DNA of 64,000 bases from Sacculina carcini (Eukaryota; Arthropoda; Thecostraca; Sacculinidae): positions 4,879,052-4,943,051 of the forward strand of contig OU696590.1 in NCBI GenBank assembly GCA_916048095.2. Direction: 5' to 3'. Positions 1 through 31,637 of this stretch are shown here, in pieces. Position 1 is the first letter of the stretch. Each line of letters begins with the position of its first letter. The position numbers were made by a program, and so were the translations under genes. The notes beneath the pieces are model-generated. The model did no database searches and was not told the origin of the DNA. It saw only the letters and a program-made list of their open reading frames with translations.

Positions 1-94
1 TATGCTGGTGTTGGCGGGCGTCCTGTAGAAACGCGGTGTACAAGTGTGTGCGCGTGTATGGGACAAATGCCTGTGTCACAATCATCACACTTGT

Positions 95-135
<41 letters not shown>

Positions 136-965
136 ACTTGTTCGTATTGTTGTTGATGAATCTAGGCGTTGAATCTAGGAGTTGGATTTCTTTAACTGTT
201 GCGTTCAATAACCTGTGTGTGTGTTTGTCGCTGGATTTATGTGGCCAAATAACGTTGTGATTCATTTGTTTGCTTGTTTCCACGACAATCTAGGCTGAAA
301 CTTGTTTGGCCTTTTTTCTTTGATTTATGGTTACTACGGATGTACCATAATACGGACTTATTATGGTACATCGGATGAAATTGTTGTCATTTAATGATAT
401 TTGACAGTTGTCTTATTTTTTTGGCTTTTTTCCGATTTGGCATTGCTTCTATCTTGGCTAATTTTTGGCTTTTTATTCTTTTTAACAGTGGTCTTATCTC
501 AAATTGTTTGGCTTTTATTCTATGTGACAGTTATCTTGTCTCAGATTGTTTGGCTATTTTATTTGACATTGTTACTATCTGTTACTCTATTTCGTGGTCT
601 CTGATGTTGCCGTTTGTAGTTGTTTCTGGCCTCTGGGCCAGTGGCGTATCCAGATTGCTATTTTGAGAGGGCTGAATTAATTTAGGGGGCGATCAGTCAT
701 GCATCATTATGCAACGTATTTGTGATGATGCTTATATATCATCAAAGGAATAGTATTTACAGATCTACATAAATATATTTTTATTGGTCTCTTTCAGTGA
801 ACCTCTTGGTTATGGAGGAGTTGATTGGAACATTTTGGGGTATTCGACACTAAGCCCCCCTAAGCCTTCCCGGAGATTATATGTATGATATGTATATGCA
901 TTTCCTTCATGTATAAGTGTGCCGGGAACTTTTGGTATGCTTGACTAGGGTGCCGTAAACTAGAA

Positions 966-985
966 AAGATTGGGAACCACTGAGT
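966..985 (+). mobile_element. hAT-like terminal end
   Basis: The sequence GGGAACCACTG resembles the terminal repeat of many hAT elements and recurs as GAGAACCACTG near 20785 and AAGAACCACTG near 31130. The other boundary is not clear, so only the end is annotated. Confidence 0.35.
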
Positions 986-1431
986 TAGACGTTTATTTTT
1001 TGGTTAGCATGCGTGTTGAGGGTGTGGCGTTTGTTTGCGTGTCTCTCACATTTCGTAACGACCAACTGTGTAGAATTCTTATCGCCACCATACTGTATGT
1101 GCCGGTGCTGTACACGTGCTTATACTGTGCGTATATATGTGTGTGTGTGTGTGTATGTGGTCGCCTTTCTTTTTTCATTTTAGCGGCATATAAATGTTGA
1201 CGCTATTTCTTGATTCGCCGCACTATGGCGTCTATTCACAACCTAAACCTTGCGTATGTGTTGTGTTGTGTGTATGTCCCATGTTTATATGTGCTTATTA
1301 ATACACGTCTATGTGAACTAATGCGGGCGTTTTTGTATTATGCGCTTTCGAGACGTTATGTGTGCATTGCGCTATATGAATGTCTTAATAAATGAAACGA
1401 AAATGTGTGTGTGTGTTAATACGTTACGCAG

Positions 1432-23089
<21,658 letters not shown>

Positions 23090-24575
23090 GTCGCGCCCCC
23101 CCCGCTCTCTCTCTCTCTCTCACTCTCTGCCACCAGCCCTGGTTGTTGCTGTCATGTTTTGTGGCAATTTCGGGTTATTTTCTCGGGCACACGCGACGCC
23201 GCTTTCTCTCTTTCTCGCTGGTGTTAGTGAATTGTGTTGTTGTTAGTTAGTTTTGTCTCGGTTACTACGTTGAATGCAGTGCGTGTCAAGACGACACACA
23301 GACATATGCACACACACACACACACACACACACTCAAATATGCCTCTATATACACTGTCCAATTCTGTCTTGTTCCTCTTCTCATTCATTCTTGGTGTGT
23401 GTTTATCTGCAAGTGCTCTCTCTTCGGCTCTACTGCATTCGTATTTATAAGCTTGTATGTGCGTGTTTTGTGCTTCCTAAGTAATCCTTAAATGAGTCTA
23501 CATATATAAGTCAATGTCTTTGCATTTTTTCTAAGCAATTCATGTGCAAGTAAGGATAGACACAGTGATTGCGCATGCACGCGAGTACTGATTGAGTTAC
23601 TGATTGCCACGTCGTGCTCAGTCGACCTGCAATATCCTTTTTGTATGGGTGTGTGTGTGTGTGTGTTTATAAAAACTAGTGTGCATAGTCGGGCCTCACG
23701 TTTCTCAGGCGATGTGTGCGTTCTCCACGGAGCGAATGATCCATCTGTCGGTGTAGTGAATGTCGGTCCTTTCTAATGTTCTAAGTTTGTGTGTCCGCGT
23801 GTTTGTGTGTGTATACTACTAGAATCGGGTTATAATTGCGCATTAGCCAGAGGCTTTGTAATTGTTTGTAACCACTTGCAGGCTCGATGATCGGCAGATA
23901 TCGGCATAATTATGCTGGTCTAGCGTGCGTTACGTACCCCTTCCCCTCGGGGCATTGTCCGGTCAATTATAGGTGCAGTTTGGCGTTTGCGGTTTTCACG
24001 TGCAATACTGCTGATATGTGTGTGTGGCCCGTAATAGACATTCACCCCTCCCCCGGGTTCGCTCGCCACACACGCTGTTCGTAGTGTCTGGTGTTGTCTA
24101 GTTGGAACCGGTTACTAGCAAGAATGGCTGGCGCGCCGCCGCAGTGCATTGTTCCACTGTCTTCTCTGATAAGTGTACGTGTTGTGCGTTGTTTTTGTTA
24201 GTGGACCAATATGTGTTTTGTTGGCGTTTTAGCTGGCGGCTTTTGCTGTGCTCGCGTGCCGGTTGTGGTGGGAAAAGCGCGTTGCGTAATGTGCAACATC
24301 TTCATATATGCATTGTAATAGCGTCAAGCCTGTCACACTCCGTTATTTGTTCTGCTTTGTTAATCCTGCCGCTAGCACGTACACGTGGCATTTTTGTCGG
24401 GGAATCACTCTGCTATAGCTGTTTTGTGCCATACGCCATATTCCAGTGCTGCACCCTCATGAGCCGGGCATTAGAGGGCGTCCTATCTCGCCACGCGCCA
24501 CTTTTTTTTGGTAGAATTTGCGTGTACATTGGCTTTTGGCCGCTTCTGTCGTTGTATTGTGCCTCAATTTTGTTA

Positions 24576-24581
24576 AATAAA
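24576..24581 (+). terminator. Candidate poly(A) signal for the RING ligase gene
   Basis: An AATAAA on the + strand about 1.5 kb after the stop codon. It faces a minus-strand AATAAA at 24648-24653, as expected for two convergent genes ending tail to tail. No transcript data are available. Confidence 0.4.
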
Positions 24582-24647
24582 TCGCCTGAACCAATTGCTT
24601 GTCTGTGACCACGATACACACACATACACGCGCGATCCATATAGGAA

Positions 24648-24653
24648 TTTATT
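24648..24653 (-). terminator. Candidate poly(A) signal for the Ki-67-like gene
   Basis: TTTATT on the + strand (AATAAA on the transcript), about 810 bp after the stop codon at 25464. It is 67 bp from the oppositely oriented signal of the RING ligase gene. Confidence 0.4.
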
Positions 24654-25463
24654 TCTAAATCGTACGGTTTATATGAAATGTTGCTACGCTGTGGAACACA
24701 CGGCGAGAGAAACGCTAAGAACAGAAGAGGTACGTCTGATAGCACACATTATTGGAATGGCTGGAACACCAGCAACTGAGATAGGATCAATGCAATTTTC
24801 GCTTTAGAAGCAACACACATCAACTACCAAACAAAACAACTACCCAAATGAGATGAACGTGGAAGAAAATGGGAAGGCAAATTGTACAGTAATTGTACTA
24901 AGCCAGTGCCCATATACACATAACGCGTCGTACAATCGCTATGTTATCTAAATCTAGCTAAACCTACGCTACTTCATGTCTCCGAAATGGGGTCACACGC
25001 ACACGCACACACACACACACACACACACATGTGCAGCTAATGAGTGAATCTGAGCGTTGGGCGTTCGATCGTGATACGGCGCATGCATACGTGGATATTT
25101 CGCTGCTGGCATGCATGAGACTATTGATACGAATGTATAATGAACATGACAACGACAACGCTGAGCCAACAGCAAGTAGAAAAAAACGCCGAATTCATAA
25201 TCAGCACGGAAAATTGGAGTCAGAGCAGAATGTAAAAAGAAACGACGCACGATGAAAACATGCGTACCTATTTGCTACCTTACTTGAACACACACACATT
25301 TCACCAGCTCTGATGAAAGCAGACCAGTCGAATCAGTTCACGTGCAAGGGAACGCTCAAGAGGACTCCTAGAAAGTGCGCCATACACAAACACGCTCACG
25401 TAATACTTCCGTGCGTTCTGTATGTGTACGTGTGTGCGTGCCAATTCAATGACGGGCGTCATG

Positions 25464-27191
25464 TCAGCGTCGTCGTAGCTGTCGACTCGCTTGTGTCACC
25501 GGCGCTGCATCACTGCACGACGCGGTGCGTCCGGACCGCAACGCCCTGCTGGCGACGGCAGGTGCAGGCTGCGACGTGGCGGCGACGACAGAAGCTGTCC
25601 TTCTCGCGCGAGTAGCCCGCGGTGACACTAGCGCTATGACCGCCGCTTTCACTTCGACATCAGACTTCTTCGGTCTCGTGCCGCGTCGCTTGGGCTTATT
25701 GGCCATATCGTCCGCCGCCGCCGCCGGTGTCTTCGTAGCGACTGGCTTGATCGCTGTCGATTTGGCGCGTGCTCGCGTGCTCCTCGCGAGCGTCTCCTCG
25801 TGCTTCACTGGAGTACCTGACTTCCCAGACTCACTGCGTCCTTGTCGCCGCGGCTGCTGTTGCTCGTCTTGTTGCTTGCCCGCCTTATCTCCGGCTCCTT
25901 GACTGTCAACAAGGCTGCACGCCACTACTCGTCTTGTCAAACGCACCGCCGCTGTCGGCGCTGCTGCTGCTGGTGGCGATGATGAGCTGGTCGGCTTGAC
26001 AGGACGACCTCGCCGCGGCCGCTTGCTGCTAGTCGAGCCGATCGATTTTGCAGTCGGCACAGGAGAAGCTGATGGACCGCCGGGTAATTTCTTGCGGCTG
26101 GCGCGCGTGGACGGCCTGCCTGCCCGTGGCTTCACTGTGGCCGCAGCAGCCGCATTGTCCCGCCGGCTAGGCTTGCTCCTCAACGCACGCGCTGCTCCCG
26201 TGCTCTCCTCGCTCACCGCCGCCGCCGCTGCCTTCGTAGTTGGTTGAGTCCTCGTGCGTCGGCCGGCGGGTGCCGAGCTGACATCGTCGGCCATCCAGAG
26301 CGCGCGCGGCGGTGGCAGCGGCCCGGTGAACAAGTGCTGCACGGCAGAAACGTGATAGTCGTAGTCTGCCGCCGGGCTGGTCGGCGCGCGCACCGAAGCT
26401 CCCAGCAAGCGCTTCACACCAGCTACCTGCGTGTAATCCGCTTGCGGACTGCCATGAACTCCTGGAGTTTGCATAAGTCTCCTCAAGCCACCAACTTTGG
26501 TGTAATCCGCTTGTGGAGTTCGGTGAGCTCCTGGGGTTTGCATGAGTTTCTTCAAACCACCCACTTTGGTATAATCCGCTTGTAGAGTTCGGTGAGCTCC
26601 TGGGGTTTGCATGAGTTTCTTCAAACCACCCACTTTGGTATAATCCGCTTGTGGAGTTCGGTGAGCTCCTGGGGTTTGCATGAGTTTCTTCAGTCCACCA
26701 ACTTTAGTATAATCCGCTTGTGGAGTTCGGTGAGCTCCTGGGGTTTGCATCAGTTTCTTCAAACCACCAACTTTGGTATAATCCGCTTGTGGAGTTCGGT
26801 GAGCTCCTGGAGTTTGCATCAGTTTCTTCAAACCACCAACTTTGGTATAATCTGCCTTCGGAGTTCGGTGAGCTCCCGGCGTTTGCATCAATCGTTTCAG
26901 CCCAGCAACTTGACTGTAATCGGCCTGCGGTGTACCATGAGGCGTGCTATTCACCCGCTGATGCATGTGCTTCGGTTTTGACTGGCGCGATTGAGTGTTG
27001 AGAGCCTTGGCACTTTTTCTGACGCAGGACGCCCTGCTGGACGGCTCGGTACGCCTGTGCTGGCCGCGTCTGCTGGCTGCTGAACGAGCAGCGGCGACGG
27101 CGGCAGATTTTTTGCCGTGCAGCACAAAAGTGGGCGGAGAGTCGGCGTGTCCCGTCGTGCCCACGCCCAAACTGGCGCCGCCCAAAAACTC
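25464..27191 (-). CDS. Ki-67-like gene, large last exon with repeat array and basic tail
   Basis: Acceptor TGTGTAG before 27191, phase 0, 575 codons and a stop. It opens with a second TTGHADSPPTFVLHGK at the same codon offset as in the exon at 29156-29389. The 23-residue repeat array follows (26310-26924), then a long Lys/Arg/Ala/Ser/Pro region with many TP and SP sites, ending SRALRSGR...QLRRR. Confidence 0.88.
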   Translation of the reverse strand, partial: EFLGGASLGVGTTGHADSPPTFVLHGKKSAAVAAARSAASRRGQHRRTEPSSRASCVRKSAKALNTQSRQSKPKHMHQRVNSTPHGTPQADYSQVAGLKRLMQTPGAHRTPKADYTKVGGLKKLMQTPGAHRTPQADYTKVGGLKKLMQTPGAHRTPQADYTKVGGLKKLMQTPGAHRTPQADYTKVGGLKKLMQTPGAHRTLQADYTKVGGLKKLMQTPGAHRTPQADYTKVGGLRRLMQTPGVHGSPQADYTQVAGVKRLLGASVRAPTSPAADYDYHVSAVQHLFTGPLPPPRALWMADDVSSAPAGRRTRTQPTTKAAAAAVSEESTGAARALRSKPSRRDNAAAAATVKPRAGRPSTRASRKKLPGGPSASPVPTAKSIGSTSSKRPRRGRPVKPTSSSSPPAAAAPTAAVRLTRRVVACSLVDSQGAGDKAGKQQDEQQQPRRQGRSESGKSGTPVKHEETLARSTRARAKSTAIKPVATKTPAAAADDMANKPKRRGTRPKKSDVEVKAAVIALVSPRATRARRTASVVAATSQPAPAVASRALRSGRTASCSDAAPVTQASRQLRRR

Positions 27192-28434
27192 CTACACACA
27201 CACACGCACACTGGTGAGCCTATCAGACTTCAAATCGATACAATCAGCTGCCGCCGAGATTACCGTGTCAAACACAACAAACTCCAACAGCCAAAAACAC
27301 CGATTTCTAGATTCAACATGCGAACACTAGAAACCAGGTAGCAGTTAAAGTAAACCATCGTGAAATACACGATAGGGCGAAAATGCAGACAGATAAATAT
27401 TCCTGTTCAACTAGCTGATGGTGGGAAGCGAAGCTAAACGAAGCTGAATTTTTTATTGCGCTTGTTTTGCTCTTGTGGCGTATCTCTGACTGTTTCTGGC
27501 CTAGGCCAAATTGCCAGCGGGCAAACACTAGCTTTTCACGCATCAATATAGAAACCTCTATGAAAGCTGGAAAACTGGACGACTCAACTAGTGGAGTTGC
27601 TCTCTGGGAACTATGCTACAATTGTCCTACTCCATGGTGGACCAATTTTCTGACAATGTATGAAAATTCTAAACCGAGCCTGAAACGCCCCCAGACGAGG
27701 AATAACAACTAAGATAGGACGACAACAGATAAACAACAGCCCACCTGCACGACGGGAGACTTGACACGTGCCGGCCGCCGCTTGCCACGTGCTGCCACGT
27801 GAACAGCACGTGGAGCGCTCGTGGCCGTTGTCTTGAGTCGTCGCTGCTGGACTGTTTGCCTCAAGACGGCGGCATAAGACAGCGCCACCGCTCGCCGACT
27901 GACAGACTTGCGAGCGCTTTTCAACACTGCCGCCGCCGCTGACAGACAGAACAATACACATCAGACAGAGCACATGAGAACAGCGAAGAAGACCAAGAAA
28001 GAGATGAGATGATAGATGAGATGAAAGAGAGAGATGACGTCAGAAAAGCGGGTAACAGAGTGAGAGAAAGAACGAAAAAGAGTAAACACAAAACCTATGC
28101 AACGACCTATGCAACGACAGCCAGGAATGGATAGAAAGAACAGCAGTAATAGAATGATACAGGAGAAACACGGGACAAACGACAATTCAACTCACACGTG
28201 AAAATAACCGTGAACCGACAATCGAAGCTATCAATGATAAATTGCTTCATCTACAACTGTATGTAGCTGATAGTCCAATCACACAACTGAAACAATTACC
28301 GAACTGGCTCAATTCTAACACCGCACCAACACCAAAACTGCTAATTTCCCACAACCAGCAAGAATCGATGGAAACAAAATTACCACATCGCCTCGCGCTA
28401 TGAAATCAGTTGGGACAAGTCAGTATGAGCGAAT

Positions 28435-28468
<34 letters not shown>

Positions 28469-28703
28469 GATCAAAACACAACTCACCAGATTTGCGTCCA
28501 ACACCGCGCGGCGTTTTCAGCGCTGACCGCGGCGTTTTCAGCGCAGCACCCCGCACATTGCCGCTAGCGCCGGCAGGAGTCCTGGACCTCGCCGCAGGAG
28601 TTGTGACGGCGACCGAGCGCGGAGTTTTGCTCGACTTGAAAACACTCTTCAGACTGGGACTGTTCAGCCATTGTTCGTTGCGCTGCAGCACACACACACA
28701 CGT

Positions 28704-28773
<70 letters not shown>

Positions 28774-30054
28774 ACGTACATACATACACACATTTTATGA
28801 CGCATTCGGGAACATATATCCGGATAATTTTTGGTGCAGTACACCACCACATGCCCGACTGAATGTGTGAGACAGGACAATTGGACACAACAATACACAA
28901 TACATAAGTTTTACTGGTACAATGCCTGACTGTCGCTCGGCTTCGCAACGAATCAGGACAGAGCAAACTCCACGACAAACACGAATAAAAATGATAAACA
29001 AGCAACCCACGCTGATTACGATAACACCACATAGATTGTCTATAGGAAAAACCCAGCTACACGGAAATGATCGTTTCCAATAGCAACATTGCTATGCAAC
29101 AACATCAGCGAGTGTTCCAAATTGAAGAGAACCGCTTCAATCAGCTTACACTTACACTGGCACAGCGCGACGATGACTTGATGACAGTCAGCGGCGACAC
29201 AAACGTCGACACGGACACATCCGGCGAGCGGTAGCAGTCCGGAGAGGCGACGGAGCGACGCCGGACAGCCGGAGTCGGAGAAACGGCTGGCGGCGGCGGC
29301 AGTGCGGATTTGCCGTGCAGCACGAGCGTTGGCGGCGAGTTGACGTGTCCGGTGGTCGGAGACGCCAGCGACAGTCCGGCCGGCGCCAGCTGACACCGTC
29401 ACGCATACGTGGAGCGAAGCAAACACAGAGCGGACAGAGCGCGTGAGACGGACAGGCACGGAAAGAGCGAGCGAGAACGCGATTATTGCTGATCAAATAC
29501 ACGATTGATGTACGCCGCAAAACGCCACAACCGATCAGCATTGTGTGAAACCAACGTCAAGACATCCACCAGAAAAATACAACACATTAAACACTCGAAC
29601 AAAATCCATCACACATACACACAAGCATACACACGTGGCGAGGTACTCACGTGCAGGTCGGGCGACGTGATACCGCCACGTGGCACGCGGCGACCACGTG
29701 GCGGCACGTTATGAGCAGTGACGCCACGCGAGCCGGCGGCCGCCACACGAGACATCCGGCGGCCTTTGATGGCCGACTTGAGTCTGGCCGCGTACGATAC
29801 GGCAGCACGACCGACACACCCATCAACCACGTCCACTGCTAACACAAACACACGTACAATACACACACATATATATAAACACACATTTTTTTACACAAAC
29901 GAATGTATTTACAAACGTGTACACATATTAACAACACTATAATACCACACACACACACACAATCGACATTGAACTCACAAGCTTTGGCGGGTTGCAGTTT
30001 GGCCGGAGTTTTCATTACGCCTGAGCTCGCAGCATCACCACGAGGTGAAACTGA

Positions 30055-30095
<41 letters not shown>

Positions 30096-31637
30096 AGAAA
30101 GAGACACACCCACATATATATACCCAAATGCACACATATACATACAAAAGCACACCCATATGCAAGCATGTACTCACAGATACATATGAAGCTCAATAAG
30201 CAAAAACGTACAAAAAGCAAACGCACCTGAATCACACTCTCAATGAATGAAACATTACTGCATGCACAATGAAAACAAGTAGATCTAATAACATGAATAA
30301 TACATTAGCATTAGAATAAACACATCATATCACATATGGGTGTTTAATGGCGACCAATGACGTGTGGTAACATATGCAATGGTAATGTTTTTTAGCTCTA
30401 TTAAAAAAAAGAAAATGAAGGAGTACTTCTCACACACAACGGCAGCTTATTGAAGAGACGAGGAGCTTCATAACGAAAACAAACACACACACATACAAAT
30501 ATGCTGCTTGAGTCTTCAATTCCTGTCACTGGTTGAGGCTCTGTTCAAAACCGACTCGTACGTAATAAATACGTTGATTCAAGTCACATTCATAATGACT
30601 GTTGCAGGAGAGAAGCGGGCCAAACACTATCACAATCACTAATGTATGCAAGCATAATGGTGAAGAGGTATATATGACGAACGAATTGTATATATGCTAC
30701 CAGCTCTGTGAACCAACCTGATTCGCTGGACGAGCTTTTACGAGGAGTTTTCGTCTTGAGAGGCGTGGCTCGAGTTGAACCTGAAACCACAGCAAATCGA
30801 CACCAGTCCGACAGTGCGTAAGTGTACCAACAAACATCAATCACTGTACATTGTACACTTCATTGCGCCGCCTATCTAAGAAGGTTCTCAATAGGGGATG
30901 CTCGCACACCTAAGGGGTGCAAACCTGGTTCCTAAAGGCTGCAGGTTTACTGTGAAATATTAAACAATACATGTATGCGTGAACATTAAGCTATATGAAT
31001 TAACATTGAGTAAAAAGGTTTTGTTATCACGTCGTTTGTATTTATATCTTTTTCAACATAGCTATCAAGAATGCAGCGAGGTGCGAGAGCTGACTGATTA
31101 TTTGATAAAGGTACGAACACGGGAAAGTCAAGAACCACTGGTTTAGCTGAATACATAGACGTCCTAATCAAACCCAATCCCCAAGCTGAAGCAGCAGCAT
31201 TGAATACAAACCATGAAAATTAGTTGAACAATGTACAGATAACATGTCAGATAGATGTCAATGTCCCCACATAATGAAGCTGGGAGAAAAGTTGAGCAAA
31301 ACTCACCATTGACTCGGGCCTGGCGCGCTATTGAAACAAACTTCTTCGGTGTCCTTCCACCCACTAAAAATCACACACAAATATATAAATATTTAAAATA
31401 ACCACAAACATCCACAACAATGGAAAACACAACACAATATAGACAAAAATAACATCGATGCCCAAAGCAAATATTACGGCCATATAGTCACATGCACACA
31501 GACAGATAGACACACATACTGACCCATTTTGCTTGGAGACAGCGATGCACGTGTGTGATGATTGAGGCCACGTGTTTTGCTGGTGACGCCACGCGATAAC
31601 ACTTTGCTGGCTGTGGCACAGTGACCACGTGCAACCA
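25464..31637 (-). CDS. MKI67-like: Ki-67-like (MKI67 family) chromosome-periphery protein, nine visible exons
   Basis: Exons in transcript order: 31637-31524, 31363-31307, 30780-30718, 30050-29979, 29835-29651, 29389-29156, 28682-28487, 27938-27745, 27191-25464. Phases agree at all eight introns and the product is about 946 residues, with the 5' end missing. Two features tie it to Ki-67: a SYAA-L...RR...TGH(A/V)(N/D)SPPT module like the human SWADVV...TGHANSP region, and repeats with the K167R core GLKKLMQTPG (human GFKELFQTPG). The rest is Ser/Thr-Pro and Lys/Arg rich with a very basic C terminus, as in the chromatin-binding tail of Ki-67. Vertebrate Ki-67 coats mitotic chromosomes. The N-terminal FHA domain was not found and may lie upstream. 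Homology is strong; true orthology is inferred. Confidence 0.82.
26310..26924 (-). repeat. Nine-unit coding repeat (69 bp, 23 aa), reduced K167R-like core
   Basis: Seven near-identical units (26924 to 26442) of the form ADYTKVGGLKKLMQTPG-AHRTPQ are spaced exactly 69 bp, followed by two degenerate units (26441-26370 and 26369-26310) that keep ADY and a hydrophobic core. Several units are nearly identical in DNA, which suggests recent expansion or gene conversion. Confidence 0.95.
27745..27938 (-). CDS. Ki-67-like gene, second copy of the SYAA-L exon
   Basis: Acceptor TCTGTCAG, donor CAG|GTGGGC, phase 1 to 0. It encodes RRAVALSYAAVLRQTV and a basic tail ending KSPVVQ, paralogous to the exon at 29651-29835. 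Confidence 0.8.
28487..28682 (-). CDS. Ki-67-like gene, TPRS/KTPRG exon
   Basis: Acceptor GTGCTGCAG after about 90 nt of sense-strand (GT)n; donor G|GTGAGT; phase 0 to 1. It encodes repeated KTPRS/KTPRG motifs, probable proline-directed kinase sites. Confidence 0.78.
28700..28771 (-). repeat. (GT)n next to the acceptor of the 28487-28682 exon
   Basis: On the transcript strand a long UG tract lies immediately upstream of the CTGCAG acceptor, occupying the place of a normal polypyrimidine tract. Confidence 0.9.
29156..29389 (-). CDS. Ki-67-like gene, first copy of the GHVNSP exon
   Basis: Acceptor GGTGTCAG, donor AGT|GTAAGT (full consensus), phase 0 to 0, 78 codons. It carries TTGHVNSPPTLVLHGK from the 12th codon, then SP-rich sequence. 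Confidence 0.8.
29651..29835 (-). CDS. Ki-67-like gene, first copy of the SYAA-L exon
   Basis: Acceptor GTTAGCAG, donor CAC|GTGAGT, phase 1 to 0. It encodes RAAVSYAARLKSAIKGRRM followed by Arg/Pro-rich sequence ending SPDLH. It aligns with the exon at 27745-27938, which has the same phases. Confidence 0.75.
29979..30050 (-). CDS. Ki-67-like gene, 72-nt exon
   Basis: Acceptor TTTGTCAG after a long sense-strand (GT)n; donor T|GTGAGT; phase 1 to 1. It encodes SPRGDAASSGVMKTPAKLQP. Confidence 0.65.
30718..30780 (-). CDS. Ki-67-like gene, 63-nt exon
   Basis: Acceptor GTTTCAG, donor CAG|GTTGGT, phase 1 to 1. It encodes STRATPLKTKTPRKSSSS, with two TP sites in basic context. Confidence 0.65.
30878..31140. 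mobile_element. Possible hAT-like MITE in a Ki-67-like intron
   Basis: The left side reads AAGGTTCTCAATAGG and the right side GTCAAGAACCACTG, roughly inverted; the right end resembles the other GAACCACTG ends in this window. No clear 8-bp target duplication was found. Confidence 0.35.
31307..31363 (-). CDS. Ki-67-like gene, 57-nt exon
   Basis: Acceptor TTTTTAG, donor G|GTGAGT, phase 1 to 1. It encodes GRTPKKFVSIARQARV, a basic segment with a TP site. Confidence 0.65.
31524..31637 (-). CDS. Ki-67-like gene, first visible exon
   Basis: Acceptor CGGTCAG precedes 31637 (an alternative AG lies 22 nt further in, in the same phase); donor G|GTCAGT follows 31524. Phase 1 in and out. It encodes Arg-Gly/Ser-Pro-rich sequence with SRGVTSKTRG. 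Confidence 0.55.

Larger units (their letters stand above)
23090..25463. other. Convergent 3' intergenic / UTR region
   Basis: This region lies between the stop codons of the RING ligase (+) and Ki-67-like (-) genes. It has a CT run (23100-23130), short CA/GT tracts and two facing AATAAA signals; no conserved coding segment was seen. Confidence 0.5.

Noticed and set aside
24102-24608. 168-codon frame between the convergent genes
   Set aside because: Cys/Leu-rich with no recognisable motif and lies in the likely 3' UTR.
26310-26924. Regular 69-bp repeat considered as a CRISPR array
   Set aside because: The whole unit is conserved with no variable spacers, it is in frame and coding, and the genome is eukaryotic.
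26244-27001. Plus-strand frames (WSSVSSWGLHEFLQTT repeats)
   Set aside because: Antisense translation of the 69-bp coding repeat of the Ki-67-like gene.
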